Below, one piece after another: positions 6,507-11,562 of a DNA stretch of 11,562 nt. The stretch lies in contig CAMLNH010000047.1 in NCBI GenBank assembly GCA_946481355.1, positions 1 to 11,562 of the forward strand, given 5' to 3'. The notes below the pieces were generated by a model. That model saw nothing but the letters and a program-made list of their open reading frames with translations. It searched no databases and was not told the DNA's origin. The position numbers were made by a program, and so were the translations under genes. Position 1 is the first letter of the stretch, and each line of letters starts with the position of its first letter. The DNA is from an uncultured Curvibacter sp. Its GTDB lineage: Bacteria; Pseudomonadota; Gammaproteobacteria; Burkholderiales; Burkholderiaceae.

Positions 6507-7568
6507 TCATCGCATTTCGCCAACGTATGCCGCAAAGTCATCGTAGTACTCCCACCTAGCAACGGCAACCGATTTTCGCTTGAATAGTGCCCGCCATTTC
6601 GCAAGCACTTGCGGACTGGGGTCAATTACCGTGACACGTTTTAAATTTCTATTCGCAAAATTTCCAAATAACGACCAAGCCAAGCGATCCGTGTCTGGCA
6701 ACGAGTATCCACAAACTACGATCTCCTCTGCCTCGTGCAGATATTCATAGGCAAGGGTCCACAGATACTGAAAAAGGCTGATGCTAGTAATTGGCTTTAC
6801 GGGCAACGGTGGCACCATCAGCGGGTATACCGCCTCGTTTGGCTTCGGCGTTCCTACTGATGCAATCCATACGGGGTCAAGCCATGCTGGACCAACTCCC
6901 CCAGGGTCTCCCTTAATTATTTTTTCGAAATCCTCTTCCTTGCACCGCCAATTGACTGAGCCATGCAGCTTGATCATCATCGGATACGGAATTATTTCTG
7001 CCCGCTTGTCCCCTTGCTCTGGGGACTCTTTGATTCGATCAAAGTAAAGTTTTTGCGCAGAATGGTTATTTAAAAGATGCTGATCAAGTAAGTCGTCATA
7101 GTTGAACGTAACCACACGATCCGCTAGTTCATCCTGTGGCAAGTCCAAACGCAACTTTTTGGAAAACTCCGCATACACATGCGCAGAGTTCTCCTTCGCG
7201 TGACGAAGTGCGTAGCACATCAGGTGCGTAACGTGACTCAGCCAAGTAAATACATCCACCGTCCCCGTACTGCGTCTTGGATGAATCGCATTGATGAACT
7301 CTAGATGTCCGAGCTGTCTGATGATTGCCTGCTCGAGCCCGATCTTCGTAAACTCACCGTCGTCTTGCCATGAGCTTTTTATGAAGTCTCTCGACTGTGC
7401 AACCCAAAGTGGTTTTCCTGGATCAAGCTCGCAAAGCCTTTTGCTCAGCCCGGAGTCGAGTGGTGCGGTCTTGGCTGTTTCTGGACGGCGAATCGTAGCG
7501 CTGTAGGTTGCTCCCGCGCCGAGGATGAAAAGCCGCCCGATTTTTCTACGATTTCTTTTTTGACGCAC
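6507..7568 (-). CDS. Orphan SIR2-like (SIR2_2-type) protein, candidate NAD-consuming defence effector
   Basis: A 353-residue cytoplasmic protein with the order of motifs seen in bacterial SIR2-like domains: FILGAGATYSA near the N-terminus (residues 14-24, the NAD-binding glycine loop), TFNYDDLLD with Asn156 (154-162), KLHGS with His202 (200-204), CGYSLPDTD (286-294), and a final Rossmann strand VTVIDPSP. Asn156 and His202 correspond to the catalytic pair of sirtuin-fold NAD hydrolases. Proteins of this group act as abortive-infection effectors in anti-phage systems (for example ThsA, DSR, SIR2-HerA), so NAD depletion is the inferred role. No sirtuin zinc-binding cysteines are evident and no second domain is attached. 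The start is GTG (7566-7568), the first possible start after an in-frame stop two codons upstream, with AAAGG (7575-7579) six bases before it. Composition is AT-rich, unlike its neighbours; no TIR, HerA or Argonaute partner is adjacent. Confidence 0.85.
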   Translation of the reverse strand: MRQKRNRRKIGRLFILGAGATYSATIRRPETAKTAPLDSGLSKRLCELDPGKPLWVAQSRDFIKSSWQDDGEFTKIGLEQAIIRQLGHLEFINAIHPRRSTGTVDVFTWLSHVTHLMCYALRHAKENSAHVYAEFSKKLRLDLPQDELADRVVTFNYDDLLDQHLLNNHSAQKLYFDRIKESPEQGDKRAEIIPYPMMIKLHGSVNWRCKEEDFEKIIKGDPGGVGPAWLDPVWIASVGTPKPNEAVYPLMVPPLPVKPITSISLFQYLWTLAYEYLHEAEEIVVCGYSLPDTDRLAWSLFGNFANRNLKRVTVIDPSPQVLAKWRALFKRKSVAVARWEYYDDFAAYVGEMR

Positions 7569-7574
7569 GATCTA

Positions 7575-7579
7575 CCTTT
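7575..7579 (-). promoter_or_regulatory. Ribosome binding site for the SIR2-like GTG start
   Basis: AAAGG on the minus strand lies six bases before the GTG at 7566-7568. With a TAG stop in frame just upstream (7572-7574), this start is effectively forced. Confidence 0.5.
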
Positions 7580-7600
7580 CGATTGATTGATGTGCAGTTC

Positions 7601-7617
7601 GCCTTCACAAGGCTTTT
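7601..7617 (+). terminator. Plus-strand hairpin with short T-run upstream of the SIR2-like gene
   Basis: GCCTT (7601-7605) and AAGGC (7609-7613) form a 5-bp stem with a CAC loop followed by TTTT on the plus strand. No plus-strand gene precedes it, so it may be a relic of the insert or a chance hairpin. Confidence 0.2.
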
Positions 7618-7662
7618 GTCCTCATGTTCGGCGTCCTCCCCGGCGGCTAGTGTCCAGTTTAT

Positions 7663-8406
7663 TCATTCACATAGCAACGGTATTCGATACACCCACACCG
7701 ACTTCCCCTGCGCCCCCTCCAACTTGGCCACCGGCATGAGCCCCACCGCCTCAAACTCCAGACTCACCAGCCAGGCTCCTGGCTTGAGTTCAGCCCTCGC
7801 CTTCGCTATGGCACGCGGCATGCTCTCAGGTCGCTGGAACAGATAGACCATGTCGTAGCCCGACCAGTCGACCTTCCAGATATCACCCCGCTCCACTTGG
7901 GCCCAGGGACAACGGCGCGCGCAGAGCCAGCGCAGGGGGCGGCTCCATTCGATGCCGTGCAGTTCGGCCAGCGGGTAGGCCTGGCGTAGCGCATCGAGTC
8001 CGTGGCCCAGGCCGCAGCCCGCGTCCAACACCTTGGCGCCCGGCTCCAGCGGCGCGACGTTGGGCAGTTCATTGAGTGCATTAACCGGCGTGGGAAACAG
8101 CGGCGCATCCCGCCAAGCGTTGAGCGGGTAGATCAGCGCAAGCAGGGCCAGCGGCAAGAGCCAGCCCCAGGCCGGAATGGACAGGCCACCGGCGAGCAAA
8201 AGAGAAAGCGGGAAACCAAAACCGATGAAGAGGCGGCGCCACCAGCTGCCGCCCAGCAGGCTGAGGAACACACCGAGCAGGGTGGATGCCGCGAGGGCAT
8301 CCGTGGTGCCGAGGCCTGCACGCAAGAGCAGTGAGAGGGCCAGCCAGCACAGACCCCAGCTCAGAAAGGCCGGCAGGGGCCAGGGCAGACGCCAAAGAAG
8401 ATTCAT
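7663..8406 (-). CDS. Membrane-anchored class I SAM-dependent methyltransferase
   Basis: A 247-residue protein. The first ~98 residues are hydrophobic and hold about four membrane segments (near 11-28, 37-53, 59-76 and 80-96). A cytosolic class I methyltransferase domain follows: motif I is VLDAGCGLGHG (126-136), then LHGIEWSRPL at the acidic-loop position, ERGDIWKVDWSGYDMVYLF (motifs around strand 4), and LKPGAWLVSLEFE. The substrate is unknown; anchoring suggests a lipid or envelope molecule, though this is inference. The gene starts 16 bases after the parB stop, with no strong ribosome site, and probably belongs to the partition transcript. The last few codons (PLLCE) are in AT-rich sequence unlike the rest, so the natural C-terminus may have been replaced when the adjacent AT-rich DNA arrived. 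Confidence 0.82.
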   Translation of the reverse strand: MNLLWRLPWPLPAFLSWGLCWLALSLLLRAGLGTTDALAASTLLGVFLSLLGGSWWRRLFIGFGFPLSLLLAGGLSIPAWGWLLPLALLALIYPLNAWRDAPLFPTPVNALNELPNVAPLEPGAKVLDAGCGLGHGLDALRQAYPLAELHGIEWSRPLRWLCARRCPWAQVERGDIWKVDWSGYDMVYLFQRPESMPRAIAKARAELKPGAWLVSLEFEAVGLMPVAKLEGAQGKSVWVYRIPLLCE

Positions 8407-8422
8407 GGCGCCTGCGTGGGTC

Positions 8423-9364
8423 TCAGTTGCCGCCGGTGCGGCGCAGCCGGTCGATCAGTCCGTTGAGTTCGTCGAGTGAGCCGAACTGGATGCTGAGCTC
8501 GCCCATCTCTTCGACGCGGCCGTGGCGCTTGACGCGTTTTTTCACGCGAACCTCCACCTCGGCGGTCAGCAGATCGGACAGCTCTTCTTCCACGCGCTTG
8601 AGGTCGCGCGACTTTTCCTTGCCGGGCTTTTGCGGCGTGAGCGAGAACTCGGCACCGAGTTTCTTGACCAGGCTCTCGGCCTCGCGCACCGACATCTTCT
8701 TGGCGGTGATCTGGTTGGCGGCCGTGATCTGCGTGGCGCGGTCGAGTGCGAGCAGGGCGCGCGCGTGACCCATGTCGATGTCGCCGGCCATCAGCAGGGT
8801 CTGCACGGGCTCGGCCAGATTGAGCAGGCGCAGCAGGTTGGACGCTGCACTGCGCGAGCGGCCCACGGCTTGCGCGGCCTGCTCATGCGTCAAACCAAAC
8901 TCGCGGATCAGACGTTGCAGGCCCTGGGCTTCTTCGAGCGGGTTGAGGTCTTCACGCTGGATGTTTTCGATCAGCGCCATGGCGGCGGCTGCCTCGTTGG
9001 GCACGTCACGCACGAGCACGGGCACGCTGTCCAGGCCCGCGAGTTTGGCGGCACGGAAGCGGCGCTCACCGGCGATGATCTCGTGCTTGCCGGCGTTGGG
9101 GCCGTCGGCCAGCTTGCGCACCAAAATCGGTTGCATGATGCCCTGGGCCTTGATGGATTCAGCCAGCTCGTAGAGCGCGCCTTCGTCCATGCGCGTGCGA
9201 GGCTGGTACATGCCGGGCACGAGCTCGTCGAGCTTGAGGCTGCCGGTGGCCTGGCCTTCACGCGCCTCGTTCAGCGCCGCCACTTCGGCGCGTGTGTCGT
9301 CGACCTTGGGACCCAGCAGGGCTTCGAGTCCGCGGCCGAGGCCCTTGGGTTTCTTGGTGACCAT
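8423..9364 (-). CDS. parB: Chromosome-partitioning protein ParB
   Basis: A 313-residue ParB/Spo0J/Noc-family protein that binds parS, loads as a CTP-dependent sliding clamp and recruits ParA. The N-terminal KPKGLGRGLEALLG is the ParA-stimulating peptide of chromosomal ParB. The ParB/Srx domain has DELVPGMYQPR, the CTP-binding GERRFRAA (99-106) and ENIQRE (133-138). The helix-turn-helix at about 159-180 (LTHEQAAQAVGRSRSAASNL) contacts parS, and the C-terminal region (about 260-313) is the dimerisation domain, with LSIQFGSLDELNGLIDRLRR. Length is normal for a chromosomal ParB. It starts at ATG 9362-9364, 29 bases after the hydrolase stop. It is complete and shows no lesion. Confidence 0.97.
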   Translation of the reverse strand: MVTKKPKGLGRGLEALLGPKVDDTRAEVAALNEAREGQATGSLKLDELVPGMYQPRTRMDEGALYELAESIKAQGIMQPILVRKLADGPNAGKHEIIAGERRFRAAKLAGLDSVPVLVRDVPNEAAAAMALIENIQREDLNPLEEAQGLQRLIREFGLTHEQAAQAVGRSRSAASNLLRLLNLAEPVQTLLMAGDIDMGHARALLALDRATQITAANQITAKKMSVREAESLVKKLGAEFSLTPQKPGKEKSRDLKRVEEELSDLLTAEVEVRVKKRVKRHGRVEEMGELSIQFGSLDELNGLIDRLRRTGGN

Positions 9365-9393
9365 GGTTCTTACTTTCTCAATTCAGTTTTCGT

Positions 9394-9933
9394 TCACAGG
9401 GCCATGAGGCGCTGCAACAGCGCATGGCCTGCAGGCCAGTCGCCCAGTTTCGATTCGGCGTTGAGGTGGCCGGCAGGGCCTGCGTCCACGAGTTCGGCGC
9501 CCCAGTCGGCCGCCAGCCCCGAGGCCATCTCGTAGCTGCAGCGCGGGTCGTTGCGGCTGGCGACGAGGATGCCGGGGAACGGCAGGCGCTGACGTTCGAT
9601 GGGCCACCAGCTCGGCAGGATGGATCGCACCTCGTCACGCGCCACGTCACCCGGCGCCACCAGCAGTGCGCCCTTGACGCGGTGCGCATTGCGCGTGTGC
9701 ACGGCCCAGGCCGCGACCAGGATCACGCCCAGGCTGTGGGCCACGAGCACCGCCGGCTCGGTGCAGCCCAGCACGGCTTCTTCGAGCTGGATCTGCCAGT
9801 CGCCGCGCAGCGGGCGCTCCCAGTCGTGCTGCTGCACGCGCGTGTAGCCGTGCGCAGCTTCCCAGAGGCTCTGCCAGTGGCCGGTGCCAGAGTCGTGCCA
9901 GCCCGGAAGGATCAGGACGTTGCTCGCTTGCAT
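9394..9933 (-). CDS. RBBP9/YdeN-family alpha/beta hydrolase
   Basis: A 179-residue small serine hydrolase. LILPGWHDSGTGHWQS at the N-terminus is the usual RBBP9/YdeN start. VAHSLG carries the nucleophile Ser67, in an AHSLG elbow in place of GxSxG. RNDPRCS gives Asp128 and AGHLNAES gives His155, completing the catalytic triad. The cellular substrate of this family in bacteria is not established. It lies between parA (28 bases before its start) and parB (29 bases after its stop) and is very likely co-transcribed with them, although nothing in the sequence ties it to partition. The ribosome site is weak (AAAAAGATAGC before ATG). Length is typical of the family. Confidence 0.9.
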   Translation of the reverse strand: MQASNVLILPGWHDSGTGHWQSLWEAAHGYTRVQQHDWERPLRGDWQIQLEEAVLGCTEPAVLVAHSLGVILVAAWAVHTRNAHRVKGALLVAPGDVARDEVRSILPSWWPIERQRLPFPGILVASRNDPRCSYEMASGLAADWGAELVDAGPAGHLNAESKLGDWPAGHALLQRLMAL

Positions 9934-9961
9934 GCTATCTTTTTAAGAGCACTCCGCTTGC

Positions 9962-10750
9962 TCACTTCATCTTCTGGAGGCGTGCCACCATCTCTTCGGC
10001 AAAAGAGACAAAGGCCTGTGCGCCCTTGGAGGCGGGGTCGAAAACCACGCCGGGCAGGCCGTAGCTCGGTGCTTCGGCCAGGCGCACATTGCGCGGGATC
10101 ACGGCGTCGAACACCTTGTCGCCGAAGTGCGCCTTGAGCTGGTCGCTCACTTGCGCTTGCAGGGTGACACGCGGATCGAACATCACACGCAGCAGACCGA
10201 TGATTTCCAGATCGGGGTTGAGGTTGGCGTGCACCTGCTTGATGGTGTTGACCAGATCCGTGAGCCCTTCGAGCGCGAAGTATTCGCACTGCATGGGCAC
10301 GATGACGCCATGCGCGCTGCACAGGCCGTTGAGCGTGAGCATGGACAGGCTGGGCGGGCAGTCGATGAGCACGAAGTCGTACTCGGCGTCGACCTTAGCC
10401 AGCGCCTGCTTGAGGCGCTTCTCGCGCCGCTCCACATCAACCAGCTCCACTTCCGCGCCCGCCAGTTCGCGGTTGGCGCCCAGGATGTCGTAGCTGCAGC
10501 CGCCTTCGATCAGCTTCTCGCTTTTCACGCGCGCCTCGGCGATGGTGGCCGATTCGAGCAGCACGTCGTAAAGCGTGTACTGCAGCTGGCGCTTGTCCAC
10601 GCCCGAACCCATGGTGGCATTGCCCTGGGGATCGAGGTCCACCATCAGCACCCGCTGCCCCACCTTGGCCAGACCTGCCGCGAGGTTGACGGTCGTTGTC
10701 GTCTTGCCCACGCCACCCTTCTGGTTGGCCACGCAGAAAATTTTCGCCAT
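9962..10750 (-). CDS. parA: Chromosome-partitioning ATPase ParA (Soj)
   Basis: A 262-residue chromosomal ParA-type ATPase, which binds DNA nonspecifically as an ATP dimer and moves ParB-parS complexes. The deviant Walker A motif is KGGVGKTTT (residues 11-19, with the signature Lys11). Walker A' is DLDPQGN with Asp40, Walker B is FVLIDCPPS, and PSYGLP and the KGAQAF segment near the C-terminus are standard. There is no N-terminal helix-turn-helix, as expected for chromosomal rather than type Ib/Ia plasmid ParA proteins. I start at ATG 10748-10750 (MAKIF), preceded by GGGAAG, because it gives the normal Soj N-terminus. A start at 10795 would overlap the upstream lysE-family gene and add 15 unrelated residues. 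Confidence 0.97.
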   Translation of the reverse strand: MAKIFCVANQKGGVGKTTTTVNLAAGLAKVGQRVLMVDLDPQGNATMGSGVDKRQLQYTLYDVLLESATIAEARVKSEKLIEGGCSYDILGANRELAGAEVELVDVERREKRLKQALAKVDAEYDFVLIDCPPSLSMLTLNGLCSAHGVIVPMQCEYFALEGLTDLVNTIKQVHANLNPDLEIIGLLRVMFDPRVTLQAQVSDQLKAHFGDKVFDAVIPRNVRLAEAPSYGLPGVVFDPASKGAQAFVSFAEEMVARLQKMK

Positions 10751-10778
10751 CAGGTCTTCCCTTTTTATATTGCTGAGA

Positions 10779-11393
10779 TCAACGGGTGAAAGCAAGACGC
10801 AAGCCGAAGCCGATCAGGCAGAGGCCGGCGATTTTCTCCAGCACACGGCCGACCAGCGGGTTGGCGCGCAGGTGCCCGGCCAGATGGTGCGTGAGCAGGG
10901 TGAGCCCCAAGCCGTAGAGAAAGGTGAGGAAAGCGATGGTCACGGCCATGAAGCCGAAGGTCCACAGCCCCTGGTGCGTGGCCGGGTCCACGAAGAGCGG
11001 AAAGAAGGCCAAGTAGAACATGATGGCCTTGGGGTTGAGCAGGGTGATGACCATGGCCTGCTTCAGATAGTGGCCGGCCTGGATGTTGAGCACGGGCGCC
11101 TGACCGGGCTTGGCCAGCAGCATCTTGAACCCCAGCCAGGCCAGGTAGGCCGCCCCGCCCCACTGCAGCAGATTGAAGGCCGTCGGGTAGGCGATCAGCA
11201 GCGCGGCCACACCGGCCACCGCCGCCCACATCAGGACCTGATCCCCCAGGATCACCCCCAGGGTGGCAGCCAGCCCGCCGCGCACCCCGCCCTTGCTGGT
11301 GGAGGTGATCAGCGCCAGATTGCCGGGGCCCGGGATCAGCAAAAAGATGATGATGGTGACGACGAAGGCACCGTAATCGGCAACGCCAAACAT
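10779..11393 (-). CDS. LysE/RhtB-family amino-acid exporter
   Basis: A 204-residue inner-membrane transporter of the LysE superfamily, with about six hydrophobic segments. Family signatures are the PGPGN sequence in the first loop (IPGPGNLALITST), GVRGGLAATLGVILGD, YLAWLGFKML, and LLNPKAIMFYLAFFP with its NPK. The RhtB subgroup exports neutral or hydrophobic amino acids such as homoserine, threonine or leucine; the substrate cannot be read from sequence. Its stop is 28 bases before parA, so it heads the parA-hydrolase-parB transcript. The ATG at 11391-11393 has a poor ribosome site (GAAGAAATCCCC). Confidence 0.93.
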   Translation of the reverse strand: MFGVADYGAFVVTIIIFLLIPGPGNLALITSTSKGGVRGGLAATLGVILGDQVLMWAAVAGVAALLIAYPTAFNLLQWGGAAYLAWLGFKMLLAKPGQAPVLNIQAGHYLKQAMVITLLNPKAIMFYLAFFPLFVDPATHQGLWTFGFMAVTIAFLTFLYGLGLTLLTHHLAGHLRANPLVGRVLEKIAGLCLIGFGLRLAFTR

Positions 11394-11562
11394 GGGGATT
11401 TCTTCGGAAACGGAAGGGTGCAGTGTACGGCAGGATTTCTGGCGTTCCGGCTGGTTGGAACTGCTGGTTTGCCCTGTTTTTGTTTCACGTGGAACACTTC
11501 TTTGGGGGAGATGGTTTTGCCTGCGGCGCTTTTGCTTTGTAATCCCCCCCTATCCCCCCAGC
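11394..11562. other. Upstream region of the lysE-parA unit; no gene seen
   Basis: No credible coding frame is seen in these 169 bases. They hold the parS site and an imperfect GTTCC/GGAAC inverted repeat at 11444-11461. The minus-strand TACACT at about 11424-11429 could be a -10, but I find no matching -35. The right end is a C-rich run (11547-11559) of no clear function. Confidence 0.5.
11481..11496. other. parS: parS centromere site
   Basis: The 16 bases TGTTTCACGTGGAACA match the conserved near-palindromic chromosomal parS consensus (TGTTtCACGTGaAACA and variants). It has two half-sites around the CACGTG core, with one asymmetric position. It lies 88 bases upstream of the lysE-family start and about 2.1 kb from the parB start, which fits the usual placement of parS near parAB and oriC. 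ParB should load here. Confidence 0.92.

Larger units (their letters stand above)
6441..7690. other. AT-rich patch carrying the SIR2-like gene, probable horizontally acquired insert
   Basis: Base composition drops sharply here. Counted by eye, 7021-7080 is 22/60 G+C and 6901-6960 is 27/60, while a typical host segment, 3241-3300, is 45/60. The patch begins after the transporter remnant's start codon and runs to about the last codons of the methyltransferase gene. It holds one SIR2-like gene and no transposase, integrase or convincing terminal repeat. The exact ends are uncertain by some tens of bases. Confidence 0.65.

Noticed and set aside
7583..7662. Integron attC site or transposon end upstream of the SIR2-like gene
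   Set aside because: I found no RYYYAAC/GTTRRRY pair and no long terminal repeat matching the left side; only a 7-base TATTCAT match, which is chance level.
8522..9535. 337-codon open frame on the plus strand over parB
   Set aside because: Antisense shadow of a gene with clear ParB motifs; no family resemblance and no ribosome site.
10751..10795. Longer ParA N-terminus starting at 10795
   Set aside because: It would overlap the lysE-family coding end, and the MAKIF start has a ribosome site and gives the normal Soj N-terminus.

Overview
The window is GC-rich chromosomal DNA from what looks like a Betaproteobacterium, probably Burkholderiales/Comamonadaceae. The clues are the strong GC bias in third codon positions, the OmpA-family protein with a Cys/Trp-rich N-terminal segment and a Pro/Ala linker, and a parA/parB partition locus with a parS site. 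The family-level assignment is an inference from gene style and order, not from a marker gene.

Layout, left to right. (1) 1-3792, plus strand: the 3' end of a D-lactate/glycolate-type FAD-linked oxidase, then a large membrane c-di-GMP protein (periplasmic dCACHE-like sensor, two PAS, degenerate GGDEF, intact EAL). A hairpin at 3817-3838 separates it from the convergent minus-strand genes. From here to the right end every gene I accept is on the minus strand. (2) 3859-6104: an OmpA-family protein, a two-gene unit of a stand-alone GAF protein overlapping a phosphoacceptor-less receiver protein, and a small lipoprotein. (3) 6162-7690: an internally deleted EamA/DMT transporter remnant and, next to it, an AT-rich patch carrying a single SIR2-like gene of the kind found among anti-phage NAD-consuming effectors. 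(4) 7663-11393: the chromosome-partition neighbourhood, in transcription order lysE-family exporter, parA, a small RBBP9/YdeN-type alpha/beta hydrolase, parB, and a membrane-anchored SAM methyltransferase. A consensus-like parS site at 11481-11496 sits upstream of the lysE-family gene.

How the parts work together: ParA (ATPase), ParB (CTP-dependent clamp) and parS form a chromosomal segregation system, and such loci usually lie near oriC. The oxidase/GGDEF-EAL pair and the GAF/pseudo-receiver pair are metabolic and signalling genes with no visible link to it. The best candidate for a less-described system is the SIR2-like gene: it is compositionally foreign, sits between host-like genes, borders a decayed transporter gene, and has no recognisable partner or transposase. 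A second candidate is the GAF plus pseudo-receiver pair, a split two-protein sensor that appears unable to use aspartyl phosphorylation.
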